From positions 1-64,000 of the forward strand of contig NZ_JAIOAA010000016.1 in the NCBI RefSeq assembly GCF_019890675.1: a stretch of 64,000 bases of DNA. Reading direction: 5' to 3'. Within the stretch, counting starts at the first letter, position 1; each line of letters opens with the position of its first letter. This stretch comes from Micromonospora sp. PLK6-60 (GTDB taxonomy: Bacteria; Actinomycetota; Actinomycetes; Mycobacteriales; Micromonosporaceae). A program made the position numbers and the translations under genes. This document shows positions 34,186 to 42,595 of this stretch, piece by piece. The notes beneath the pieces are model-generated. The model saw only the letters and a list, made by a program, of their open reading frames with translations, was not told the origin of the DNA and ran no database searches.

Positions 34186-35472
34186 ATGACCGTCGTTTCC
34201 GCGCGGGTGCCCGACACCCGCGTCCGCCGCCTGGCGCTCACCCTCTACGGCTACACGTTCCTCACCGACGTCGTCCTGCTCTACCCGCTCTACCCCCTGC
34301 TGTTCAGCGACACCGGGCTCTCCGTCGGGCAGATCTCCTCGCTCTTCGTGCTCTGGTCGGCCACCAGCATCGCGATGGAGGTGCCCTCCGGGGCGCTGGC
34401 CGACGCGGTCTCCCGCCGGCTGCTGCTCCGGTTCGCCCCGCTGCTGGCCGGGGCGGCCTTCGCCATCTGGGTGTTCCTCCCGTCGTACCCGGCGTTCGCC
34501 GTCGGCTTCGTGCTCTGGGGCGCCGGCGGCGCGCTGAGTTCGGGTTCGTTGGAGGCGCTGGTCTACACCGAACTCGACCGGCTCGGCGCGGCCGGCCGGT
34601 ACGCCCGCACCATGGGCCGGGCGCGGACCGCCGGGGTGGTCGGCGCGCTGGTCGCCGCGGCGCTGGCCGGGCCGGTGCTGGCCCTCGGCGGCTACCCGGC
34701 CGTCGGCGTGGCCAGCGTGCTGGTCTGCCTGCTCGCCTCGCTGGCCGCCGGGCGTTTCCCGGAGCACCGCCGCTCGCCGGCCGACGCCGGTGACCCGGCC
34801 GACGCTGGCGACAGTGCTGACAGGGCCGACGGTGGTGACCCGGCCGACGAGGGGCCGGAGCTGGGCTGGGCGGCCAGCCTGCGGGCCGGCCTCGCCGAGG
34901 CCCGCGCCGACGGCGCCGTACGGGCGGCCGTGGTGCTCGTCGCCGTCGTCGCCGCGGTCTGGGGTGCGCTCGACGAGTTCGTCCCGCTGCTGATCCGGGA
35001 GACCGGCGTGCCGGCGGCGGCGGTGCCGGCGCTGGTCGCGCTGGTCCTGGCCGGTGTCACGGTGGGCGGGCTGCTCGCCCCGCTGGGGGAGCGGCTCGGC
35101 GCGGCCGGCAACGCGGCCCTGCTGGCCGCCTCGGCGGTGGCCCTCGCGCTGGGCGCCGGCGCCGGCCACCCGGCCGGGCTGGTCCTGGTCGCGGCGGCCC
35201 TCGGCGGGTTCCAGTTGGCCACCGTGCTGGCCGACGCGCGCCTACAGAGCCGGATCACCGGGCCGAGCCGGGCCACCGTCACCTCGCTGGCCGGGATGGC
35301 CACCGACCTGACCCTGATGGCCGTGTACGCCGGCTACGCGGTGGTCGCGACGGCGGGCGGGCACCGGTGGGCGTTCGTGGCCGCCGCGATCCCGTACCTG
35401 GCGGTGGCCGGTGTGCCGCTCGCCGCCCGGCTGCGCCGGCGGACCCGGTCGGCCCGGCTTGCAAATCACTAG
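34186..35472 (+). CDS. Major facilitator superfamily transporter
   Basis: 428 aa with about 12 membrane segments. MFS motif A-like GALADAVSRRLLLRF follows helix 2. The central cytosolic loop (about residues 195-225) is a low-complexity Asp/Ala/Gly repeat (DPADAGDSADRADGGDPADE). Overall it resembles drug-efflux MFS proteins of actinomycetes. GGAAGG precedes the ATG by five bases. A possible leader peptide and hairpins upstream suggest regulated expression. Substrate unknown. Confidence 0.85.
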   Translation: MTVVSARVPDTRVRRLALTLYGYTFLTDVVLLYPLYPLLFSDTGLSVGQISSLFVLWSATSIAMEVPSGALADAVSRRLLLRFAPLLAGAAFAIWVFLPSYPAFAVGFVLWGAGGALSSGSLEALVYTELDRLGAAGRYARTMGRARTAGVVGALVAAALAGPVLALGGYPAVGVASVLVCLLASLAAGRFPEHRRSPADAGDPADAGDSADRADGGDPADEGPELGWAASLRAGLAEARADGAVRAAVVLVAVVAAVWGALDEFVPLLIRETGVPAAAVPALVALVLAGVTVGGLLAPLGERLGAAGNAALLAASAVALALGAGAGHPAGLVLVAAALGGFQLATVLADARLQSRITGPSRATVTSLAGMATDLTLMAVYAGYAVVATAGGHRWAFVAAAIPYLAVAGVPLAARLRRRTRSARLANH

Positions 35473-35572
35473 TTACCGGACAAAACCTGGCCTGTCTCAC
35501 GACGGTGGGGCCCAGGGCGGTCAGCGGAAGGGGTCCGGGCCAGGCGACCGCCCGCGTCGGCGCGATCAGCGA

Positions 35573-35800
35573 GCCTACGACTTCGTCCGCATGGCCGCCA
35601 TCTCCCGGGCCGACATGGCGCTGGCCGGCTCGCACGCCGGGGTGGAGATCGGGCCGGACGGTCCCTCCCAGATGGGGCTGGAGGACCTCGCCGCGGTGCG
35701 CGCCGTGCACGGGTCCACCGTCCTGTATCCCAGCGACGCCGTCTCCTGCGCCGGCCTCGTCGCCCAGCTGGCCGACCACCCCGGACCCAGCTACCTGTAG
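35573..35800 (+). pseudogene. Transketolase remnant (pyrimidine-binding domain fragment)
   Basis: The frame reads RAYDFVRMAAISRADMALAGSHAGV then EIGPDGPSQMGLEDLAAVRAVHGSTVLYPSDAVSCAGLVAQLADHPGPSYL and a TAG. GSHAGV-x-IG-x-DGPSQM-x-LEDLA-x-x-RA-x-x-GSTVLYP is the heart of the transketolase Pyr domain. Both the N-terminal thiamine-diphosphate half and everything after SYL are missing, so about 75 of some 620 residues remain. It ends four bases from the convergent gntR stop. Bases 35473-35572 hold nothing recognisable. A full gene was probably lost by deletion here. Confidence 0.8.
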
Positions 35801-35804
35801 CCGG

Positions 35805-36569
35805 TCAGCCGTCCCCGGTCTGCTCCCACATCGACTTCATCTCGTCGAACGCCTGCTCCATGATCCGCACCATGGCGGCGCGGGCCCGGTCGCCGTCGCG
35901 GCGCTGGATCGCCTGCGCCACGTCGGCGTGCAGTTGCAATGCCTCCTGGTGCGGGTGGTGCGGCATCAGGCGGTAGTGGTGCCGGCCGGTCAGCACCTCG
36001 GCGACCAGCTCCTGCAGCTTGCCGAACATCTCGTTCCCGGAGCCGGCGAGCACCCGCCGGTGGAACTCGATGTCCAGGCTGAGGAAACGGTCCTCGTCGC
36101 CGGCCTGCCCGGCGGCCCACATCCTGGCTGCCAGCCCGACCAGCTCGCTGGCCTCGTCGTGGCCGATCCGGCCGGCGGCCAGCCAGGCGGCGTGCGGCTC
36201 GACCGCGGTCCGCAGCTCGGTGATGGAGCGTAGCTGGGCCATCCGTCCGGCGGAGGCGAGCCGCCAGCGGATCACCTGCGGATCGAAGACATTCCACGCC
36301 GCGGCGGGCCGGATCAGCACCCCGACCCGGCGCCGGGTCTCGACGAACCCCATCGACGCGAGCACCCGCAGCACCTCGCGGATCACCGATCGGGAGACGG
36401 CGTACCGGTCGACCAGGTCGTCGATGTTCAGGACGGAGCCGGCCGGCACCTCGCCGCCGCAGATGGCGGTGCCGAGATGGTCGAGTACGCGGGCGTGCAG
36501 CCCGGCCTCGCCAGGGGCGGATTGGACGGGTGCGACCCCTGATGAGGACTGATCCACGCGCTGGATCAT
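35805..36569 (-). CDS. GntR/FadR-family transcriptional regulator
   Basis: 254 aa. Winged HTH at about 22-90 (AVSRSVIREVLRVLASMGFVETRRRVGVLIRP) and an all-helical FCD ligand domain (about 105-245) with the metal-site residues expected in LDIEFHRRVLAGSGNEMF and LQLHADVAQAI. FCD proteins respond to sugar acids or organic acids (DgoR, ExuR/UxuR types). Divergent from the sugar-acid uptake operon and probably its repressor. Start ATG at 36569 is the only one placing the HTH correctly. Confidence 0.9.
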   Translation of the reverse strand: MIQRVDQSSSGVAPVQSAPGEAGLHARVLDHLGTAICGGEVPAGSVLNIDDLVDRYAVSRSVIREVLRVLASMGFVETRRRVGVLIRPAAAWNVFDPQVIRWRLASAGRMAQLRSITELRTAVEPHAAWLAAGRIGHDEASELVGLAARMWAAGQAGDEDRFLSLDIEFHRRVLAGSGNEMFGKLQELVAEVLTGRHHYRLMPHHPHQEALQLHADVAQAIQRRDGDRARAAMVRIMEQAFDEMKSMWEQTGDG

Positions 36570-36577
36570 ATCAGTTC

Positions 36578-36618
36578 GTGATCACCTCTTGAATAAATCC
36601 GCTTTATCGGCCTAGCAT
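36578..36618 (+). promoter_or_regulatory. Promoter and candidate GntR operators of the sugar-acid operon
   Basis: TTGAAT (36589-36594) and TAGCAT (36613-36618) are spaced by 18 bp, a good housekeeping-type promoter for the operon. GTGATCAC (36578-36585) is an eight-base palindrome just before the -35, and ATAAA-TCCGC-TTTAT (36593-36607) is a perfect inverted repeat between the two boxes. Either could bind the divergent FadR-type regulator. Confidence 0.6.
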
Positions 36619-36696
36619 CCCGTCGTTAAGCGGACGTTACAACGGTGTGGCGCTCCACCCCCCTCTGGGCGGGGGCCACGACAGAAGGAGATGGGC

Positions 36697-37986
36697 GTGC
36701 GACGTCGATCGATATTCGGTACTTCCCTGGCTGTGGTTGCCGCCCTCGGCCTGTCGGCCTGTGGCGGTGGCGGCGACGACAGCGGCGCCTCGAAGACGGT
36801 CCGGGTGACCTTGGCGAACCACGTCTGGACCGAGAGCATCAAGCAGGCGCTGCCCGAGTTCGAGAAGCAGACCGGGCTCAAGGTGGAGCTCACCCAGCTC
36901 GGTGAGGATCAGCTCTCCGACCAGTACAACGTCAAGCTCAACGCCGGCTCGTCCGACATCGACGTGATGATGTACCGGCCCCTGCAGGAGGGGAAGCTGT
37001 TCGCCAAGAACAAGTACCTCGCCGACCTGTCGGAGCACGTCAAGTCCAGCAAGGACTGGGACTTCGACGACTTCCAGTCCGGCCCGGTCGAGGCCACCAC
37101 GTACGAGGACAAGACGGTCGGCGTCCCGATCATCACCGAGCAGGAGGTCCTCTACTACCGCAAGGACCTGCTCGCCAAGGCGGGCCTGAGCGCCCCGCCG
37201 AAGACGCTCGACGAGCTGAAGGCCGCCGCCGCGAAGATCAAGGCGGCCGAGCCGGGCACCGCGGGCTTCGTCGCCCGGACCGGCAAGTCGCCGGCGGTCA
37301 CCCAGTTCTCCAGCTTCCTGTACAGCTTCGGCGGTGACTTCGTCGACGACAGCGGCAAGGCCACCGTCAACTCCGACGCCGCCAAGCAGGCGTACGCCTT
37401 CTACGGCGGGCTGATCAAGGACGCCGGCCCGGCCAACGTCAGCACCGACATGGGCTGGCCCGAGGCGATGGCCATCTTCACCCAGGGCAAGGCCGCCTTC
37501 TACACCGAGGCCAACTCGCTCTACAAGAACGCCACCGACCCGGCCAAGTCCAAGGTCGCCGACACGGTGGGCTTCGCGCCGTTCCCGGCCGGCCCGGCCG
37601 GCTCCAAGCCGTACAACATCCCGTCCTGGGCGCTGGGCGTCAACGACAGCTCGGAGAACAAGAGCAACGCCTGGAAGTTCATCGAGTGGGCCACCGGCAA
37701 GGAGCAGACCCTCGCGCTGCAGAAGGCCGGCGTGCCGAGCGCCCGGACCTCGGTGTGGGAGAACCCGGAGGGCACCGCGGGCTACCCGAAGGACCTGGTC
37801 GAGGCGATCACCGAGAGCGGCAAGGCCGGCGTCGCCCACGACCGGCCGGTCGTGGTGAAGGTCGCCCAGGCGCGCGAGATCGTCGGCCAGCCGATCGTCG
37901 ACGCGATCGCCGGCAAGGACGCCGAGGCCGCCGCCGACACGGCCAACGAGGCGTTCCAGAAGTTCCTGGACGACGAGGCCAGATAA
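36697..37986 (+). CDS. Extracellular solute-binding lipoprotein of a sugar ABC importer
   Basis: 429 aa. Signal peptide with lipobox LSAC (lipidated Cys22) and a Gly/Asp linker, then a type-1 solute-binding fold (TLANHVWTESIKQALPEFEKQTGLKVE, PSWALGVNDSSENKSNAWKFIEWATG). GTG at 36697 is preferred because GAAGGAG lies six bases before it; the ATG at 36691 abuts the ribosome site. It should capture a sugar acid or its oligomer, given the catabolic genes downstream. A large hairpin follows the stop. Confidence 0.9.
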   Translation: MRRRSIFGTSLAVVAALGLSACGGGGDDSGASKTVRVTLANHVWTESIKQALPEFEKQTGLKVELTQLGEDQLSDQYNVKLNAGSSDIDVMMYRPLQEGKLFAKNKYLADLSEHVKSSKDWDFDDFQSGPVEATTYEDKTVGVPIITEQEVLYYRKDLLAKAGLSAPPKTLDELKAAAAKIKAAEPGTAGFVARTGKSPAVTQFSSFLYSFGGDFVDDSGKATVNSDAAKQAYAFYGGLIKDAGPANVSTDMGWPEAMAIFTQGKAAFYTEANSLYKNATDPAKSKVADTVGFAPFPAGPAGSKPYNIPSWALGVNDSSENKSNAWKFIEWATGKEQTLALQKAGVPSARTSVWENPEGTAGYPKDLVEAITESGKAGVAHDRPVVVKVAQAREIVGQPIVDAIAGKDAEAAADTANEAFQKFLDDEAR

Positions 37987-37992
37987 GCCGCC

Positions 37993-38029
37993 ACGCGGGT
38001 GGCGGGGCCGCCGGCCCCGCCACCCGCGT
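37993..38029 (+). terminator. Intercistronic perfect hairpin after the binding-protein gene
   Basis: A perfect 17-bp stem (37993-38009 with 38013-38029) closes a three-base GCC loop seven bases past the binding-protein stop, with no T-run. In ABC operons such hairpins protect the upstream message or partly terminate, giving more binding protein than permease. It is therefore read as an attenuating or stabilising element, not a full stop. Confidence 0.65.
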
Positions 38030-38063
38030 ACCCCCCGTCGGTCCGCCCACCCCCGGAGATCTC

Positions 38064-39011
38064 ATGTCAACCGTCACCACCCCCACCCGCGCCGCCGGCG
38101 GCGTCGGCGTCATGCCCGACACCCCGGGCTGGGCGCGCTGGGCGAACGCCCATCGCAAGTGGCTCTTCGCGGCGCCGGCCATGGCCTTCGTCGCCGTGCT
38201 GATCGTCTTTCCGTTGGCCTGGACCGGTTACCTCAGCCTCACCGACGCCGAGGGCTCGGTCCGCGCCGAGAGCGAGTTCGTCGGCTTCCGCAACTACCTG
38301 GACGTGCTCTCCGACACCGACCGGTTCTGGCCTGCCGTCGGTCGCACCGCCACCTTCACTCTGGCGGCCCTGCTGTTCGAGGTGGTCCTCGGCATGGCGA
38401 TCGCGCTGCTGCTGTGGCGACCGTTCAAGGGTGAGAAGTGGGTCCGGGTAGCCATCCTGATGCCGCTGGTCGCCACCCCGGTCGCGGTCGGCATGATGTG
38501 GCGGCTCATCTTCGACCCGAACATCGGCCTGGCCAACCAGGTGCTCGGCTGGATCGGCATCGGCCCCCAGCCCTGGCTCGCCGGCCAGCACACCGCGCTG
38601 CCGACCACCATCTTCATCGACGTCTGGCAGTGGACCCCGATGGTGGTGCTGATCCTGCTCGCCGGCCTCACCTCGCTGTCCGACGAGCCGCAGGAGGCCG
38701 CGCTCATCGACGGCGCCAGCACCTGGCAGCGGTTCCGTCACGTCACCCTGCCGTTGCTGATGCCCACGGTGCTCGTGGCGATCCTGCTGCGTGGCATCGA
38801 CGCGCTGAAGACCTTCGACATCCTCTACGCCACCAAGGGCCGCGGCGGCGGTTCGTTCCACGAGGTGGAGACCCTCAACGTGTACGCCTACGGCCTGAGC
38901 TTCGACTACAACGAGTACGGCGTCTCCTCTACCGTCCTCATCCTGTTCTTCCTGATCATCATCGGGTCGATGTGGGCCCTGACCGCCCGGCGCAAGGAGG
39001 CGCAGCGATGA
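38064..39011 (+). CDS. Sugar ABC transporter permease (MalF/UgpA type)
   Basis: 315 aa with six membrane segments. The ATPase-contact EAA loop is EPQEAALIDGASTWQRFRHVTLPLL. The N-terminal 30 residues are cytosolic. GGAG lies nine bases before the ATG. It overlaps the second permease by ATGA. No ATP-binding gene is in the locus, so a shared MsiK-type ATPase is presumed, as in many actinomycete importers. Confidence 0.92.
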   Translation: MSTVTTPTRAAGGVGVMPDTPGWARWANAHRKWLFAAPAMAFVAVLIVFPLAWTGYLSLTDAEGSVRAESEFVGFRNYLDVLSDTDRFWPAVGRTATFTLAALLFEVVLGMAIALLLWRPFKGEKWVRVAILMPLVATPVAVGMMWRLIFDPNIGLANQVLGWIGIGPQPWLAGQHTALPTTIFIDVWQWTPMVVLILLAGLTSLSDEPQEAALIDGASTWQRFRHVTLPLLMPTVLVAILLRGIDALKTFDILYATKGRGGGSFHEVETLNVYAYGLSFDYNEYGVSSTVLILFFLIIIGSMWALTARRKEAQR

Positions 39012-39823
39012 GGCCGCGTGGCCCGTACAAGGTGTTCCGGGTGGTGGCGCTGGTCGTGGTGGTGCTGTCGCTGACGGCGCCGCTGCTCTGGATGATCGCC
39101 GCGTCGTTCAAGACCAACGTCGACATCTACGACACCGGCAAGGCGCTGGCCTTCTCACCCACCCTGGACAACTACGCCACCGTGCTCCAGCAGGCGAACT
39201 ACGTCCAGTTCATCGGCAACAGCCTCTGGGTGGCCCTCGCCGCCACCGTGGCGTCGCTGATCCTGGGCGTGCCGGCGGCGTACTCGATGAGCCGGTTCAA
39301 CATGCGCAAGTCGGCGCTGGTGGTCCTGATGGCCCGGGTGATCCCCGGCGTCTCGCTGCTGGTGCCCTGGTACTACGTCTTCTCCAACCTGAAGATGGTC
39401 GGCGGCTTCGGGGTGCTGATCCTCAGCCACATGTTCGTCTCACTGCCGCTGATCGTGTACATCATGATGGGCTACTTCGACGGCCTCCCCGAGGAACTGG
39501 AGGAGGCGGCGCTGGTCGACGGGCTGACTCACATCGGCGCGTTCCGCCGGATCACCCTGCCGCTGTCCGTGCCCGGTGTGGCCACCGCCGGGATCCTGTC
39601 GTTCATCTTCTCCTGGAACAACTTCATGTTCGCCCTGGTGCTCTCCGACGCCCACACCAAGACCCTGCCCGTGGCGATCTTCGACTTCGTCGGCTACGCC
39701 AGCATCGACTGGGGCGGCCTGATGGCCGCGGCCACCGTGGTCACCCTGCCGATCATGGTGATCGCCCTGTTCGTGCAGAAGTACGTGGTCTCTGGCCTCA
39801 CCGCCGGCGCGACGAAGGGCTGA
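39008..39823 (+). CDS. Sugar ABC transporter permease (MalG/UgpE type)
   Basis: 271 aa, six membrane segments. LWMIAASFKTNVDIY at the N terminus and the EAA loop EELEEAALVDGLTHIGAFRRITLPLSVPG are typical of the second permease. Coupled to the first permease by ATGA and followed six bases later by the dehydratase gene, so transport and catabolism are one transcript. Confidence 0.92.
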   Translation: MRPRGPYKVFRVVALVVVVLSLTAPLLWMIAASFKTNVDIYDTGKALAFSPTLDNYATVLQQANYVQFIGNSLWVALAATVASLILGVPAAYSMSRFNMRKSALVVLMARVIPGVSLLVPWYYVFSNLKMVGGFGVLILSHMFVSLPLIVYIMMGYFDGLPEELEEAALVDGLTHIGAFRRITLPLSVPGVATAGILSFIFSWNNFMFALVLSDAHTKTLPVAIFDFVGYASIDWGGLMAAATVVTLPIMVIALFVQKYVVSGLTAGATKG

Positions 39824-39829
39824 GTCGAC

Positions 39830-40978
39830 GTGACCACCATCGTGCGCATCGAGACCTTCCTGGTCGCCCCCCGCTGGCTCTTCGTCCGCGTCGAGACCGA
39901 CTCCGGCATCGTCGGCTGGGGCGAGGCCACCTGCGAGGGGCGTTCCGAGACCGTCCGCACCGCCGTCGAGCAACTCGCCGAGCTGCTGATCGGCCGGGAC
40001 GCACTGCGGATCGAGGACCACTGGCAGGTGCTCACCAAGGGCTCCTTCTACCGGGGTGGGCCGATCCTGGCCAGCGCGGTCGCCGGCCTCGACCAGGCGC
40101 TGTGGGACGTCGCCGGCAAGCACTTCGGTGCCCCGGTGCACCAGTTGCTCGGTGGCCCGGTCCGGGACCGGATCCGGGTGTACGGCTGGGTCGGCGGCGA
40201 CGAGCCCGCCGAGGTACGCGACCACATCGCCGCGCAGGTCGAAGCCGGCCTCACCGCGGTGAAGATGAACGCCTCCGGCAGGATGAGCCCGGTCGCCTCG
40301 GTAGCCGAGCTGGACGGGGTGGTGGCGCGGGTGGCCGCCGCCCGTGAGGTGCTCGGCGAGCACCGGGACGTCGCCATCGACTTCCACGGCCGGTTCACCC
40401 TGGCCAGTGCCCGCCGGGTCGCCCCGCTGCTGGAGCCGTTCCGGCCGTTCTTCCTGGAGGAGCCGGTCGTACCGGAGAACTCCCACCTGATCGGCGAGTT
40501 CGTCCGCTCCACCACCACCCCGGTCTCCACGGGCGAGCGGCTGTACAGCCGGCAGGAGTTCCTGCCGGTCCTGCAGGCCGGCATCGCGGTCGCACAGCCG
40601 GACCTCTCGCACGCCGGCGGCATCACCGAGGTACGCAAGATCGCCGCGCTCGCCGAGGTGTACGACGTCCAGCTCGCCCCGCACTGCCCGCTCGGTCCGA
40701 TCGCCCTCGCGGCCTGCCTCCAGGTCGGCTTCGCCACGCCGAACTACCTGATCCAGGAGCAGAGCGTCGGCATCCACTACAACCTCGGCGCCGAGGTGCT
40801 CGACTACTGCCTCGACAAGACCCCGCTGCAGTTCGTCGACGGGTACGTCGAGCGGCTCACCGCCCCCGGCCTCGGCATCGAGGTGGACGAGCGGGCGGTC
40901 CGCGCCGCCGACCAGCGCGGCCACGCCTGGCGCAGCCCGACGTGGCGACACCGCGACGGCTCCTACGCGGAATGGTGA
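39830..40978 (+). CDS. dgoD: Galactonate dehydratase (enolase superfamily)
   Basis: 382 aa. Converts D-galactonate to 2-keto-3-deoxygalactonate. Metal ligands Asp184, Glu210 and Glu236 (DFHGR, FLEEPV, TGERLY) and the catalytic His186 and His285 (APHCPLGP) match E. coli DgoD almost position for position. Other aldonate dehydratases of the subgroup are possible, but the fit is good. GTG start; second part of the uptake operon. Confidence 0.88.
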   Translation: MTTIVRIETFLVAPRWLFVRVETDSGIVGWGEATCEGRSETVRTAVEQLAELLIGRDALRIEDHWQVLTKGSFYRGGPILASAVAGLDQALWDVAGKHFGAPVHQLLGGPVRDRIRVYGWVGGDEPAEVRDHIAAQVEAGLTAVKMNASGRMSPVASVAELDGVVARVAAAREVLGEHRDVAIDFHGRFTLASARRVAPLLEPFRPFFLEEPVVPENSHLIGEFVRSTTTPVSTGERLYSRQEFLPVLQAGIAVAQPDLSHAGGITEVRKIAALAEVYDVQLAPHCPLGPIALAACLQVGFATPNYLIQEQSVGIHYNLGAEVLDYCLDKTPLQFVDGYVERLTAPGLGIEVDERAVRAADQRGHAWRSPTWRHRDGSYAEW

Positions 40979-40982
40979 CCAG

Positions 40983-41606
40983 ATGACCCTCGATCTCACT
41001 GCCGAACTGACCGACACCCGCCTGCTGGCCGTCATCCGCGGCACCGACACCGCCGCCGCGGTCGCCGCCGGCACCGCCCTGCTCGCCGAGGGCGTCCGGG
41101 TGGTGGAGGTGGCCCTCACCACGCCCGGCGCCTGCGACGCCGTCGCCGCCATCCGGGCGTCCGCCCCGCCCGGCTCGCTGGTCGGCGCCGGCACCGTGCT
41201 CACCCCGGCCGACGTCGCCGACGTCGCGGCGGCCGGCGCGCAGTTCGTCGTCACCCCCGCCGTCGTCGACTCCATCGGCGCGGCGGCCGACCACGGGCTC
41301 CCGGTCGCGGCCGGCGCGCTCACCCCGACCGAGGCGTACGCGGCGGTCCGGGCCGGCGCGAGCGTGGTGAAGCTCTTCCCGGCGTCGCTGGGCGGGCCGG
41401 CCTACCTGAAGGCGCTGCGCGACCCGTTCCCGCAGATCCCATTCGTCGCGGTCGGCGGGGTGGGCCTGGCCGAGCTGCCCGGCTACCTCGCCGCCGGCGC
41501 GATCGCCGTCGGCGTCGGTGGCCCGCTGGTCGGCGACGCCGCCTCCGGCGGTGACCTCGACGCCCTGCGCGGGCGCGCCCGGGCCTACCTGGCCGCCGTG
41601 TCATGA
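40983..41606 (+). CDS. KDPG/KDPGal aldolase
   Basis: 207 aa class I aldolase of the Eda/DgoA family, splitting 2-keto-3-deoxy-6-phosphosugar acids into pyruvate and glyceraldehyde 3-phosphate. Schiff-base Lys130 is in VVKLFPA, Glu42 in VVEVALTTPG, and GAGTVLTPADV is conserved. With one aldolase serving two dehydratases, it must accept KDPGal and probably KDPG. Four bases after dgoD. Confidence 0.9.
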   Translation: MTLDLTAELTDTRLLAVIRGTDTAAAVAAGTALLAEGVRVVEVALTTPGACDAVAAIRASAPPGSLVGAGTVLTPADVADVAAAGAQFVVTPAVVDSIGAAADHGLPVAAGALTPTEAYAAVRAGASVVKLFPASLGGPAYLKALRDPFPQIPFVAVGGVGLAELPGYLAAGAIAVGVGGPLVGDAASGGDLDALRGRARAYLAAVS

Positions 41607-42556
41607 CCGCCGTCGACCTGCTCACCTTCGGCGAGGCGCTGGTCTCGCTGCGCTCGGCCGGCCCGCTGGCCACCGGCGGCGCGCTGACCATGCACCTGGC
41701 CGGCGCCGAGTCCAACGTGGCCATCGGCGTCGCCCGGCTCGGCCACCGGGCCGCCTTCGCCGGCCGGGTCAGCGACGACGAACTCGGCGGGCACCTGGTG
41801 CGGGAGCTGCGCGCCGAGGGCGTCGGCGTCGACCACGTCCGACGGGACCCGCAGCGGCCGGCCGGGCTGATGTTCGTGGAGCGGCGGACCGCGGACCTGA
41901 CCCGGGTCGTGTACCAGCGGGCCGGCTCCGCCGGTTCGGCGCTGCACGTCGACGACCTGCGCCCGGCGCTCGCCGCCGGCGCCCGGGTGCTGCACCTGAC
42001 CGGGATCACCCCGGCGCTCTCCGCCAGCGCCCGCGACGCCGCCGCGTGGGCGGCCGAGACCGCGTCCCGCGCCGGCGCCCTGGTCTGCCTCGACGTCAAC
42101 CACCGGGCCCGGCTCTGGGACCGCGACGCCGCCCGGGTCACCCTCGCCTCGCTGGCCGCGCACGCCTCGGTCGTGGTGGCCTCCGCCGACGAACTGGACC
42201 TGGTCGGCGCGGCGGGCGCGGACGAGCCGACCGTGGTGGCCCGGCTGCTCGACCGGGGCGTGGAGACCGTGCTGGTCAAGCTCGGCGGCGACGGCGCCCG
42301 CGCGTACACCCGCGACGGGGTGTGCCACGCGCCGGCGGTGCCGGTCACCGCGGTGGACACGGTCGGCGCGGGCGACGCCTTCACCGCCGGCTACCTCTCC
42401 GGCCAGCTGGACGGACTCGACCTCGCCGGGCGGCTGCGCCGCGCGGTCACCCTCGGCGCCTTCGCCGTCGCCGGCCACGGCGACTGGGAGGCCCTCCCGC
42501 GCCGTGACGAGCTGTCCCTGCTGGACGGCCGGCAGCCCGGCGACACCCTTCGCTGA
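41603..42556 (+). CDS. PfkB-family sugar kinase, probable 2-keto-3-deoxy-aldonate kinase
   Basis: 317 aa ribokinase fold. N-terminal substrate motif ESNVAIGVARLGH, catalytic VGAGDAFTAGYLSG near the C terminus and VLVKLGGDGA are intact. By position between the aldolase and second dehydratase it should phosphorylate KDG/KDGal at C6. ATG overlaps the aldolase stop. Confidence 0.88.
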   Translation: MTAVDLLTFGEALVSLRSAGPLATGGALTMHLAGAESNVAIGVARLGHRAAFAGRVSDDELGGHLVRELRAEGVGVDHVRRDPQRPAGLMFVERRTADLTRVVYQRAGSAGSALHVDDLRPALAAGARVLHLTGITPALSASARDAAAWAAETASRAGALVCLDVNHRARLWDRDAARVTLASLAAHASVVVASADELDLVGAAGADEPTVVARLLDRGVETVLVKLGGDGARAYTRDGVCHAPAVPVTAVDTVGAGDAFTAGYLSGQLDGLDLAGRLRRAVTLGAFAVAGHGDWEALPRRDELSLLDGRQPGDTLR

Positions 42557-42595
42557 CCCCGGCACGTCCCGCACCACCCCGAGAAAGGCACCTGC

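Noticed and set aside
32505..34241. 578-codon minus-strand frame over the channel-like gene and terminator
   Set aside because: Runs through a strong terminator and the MFS promoter, with no homology to any family I know.
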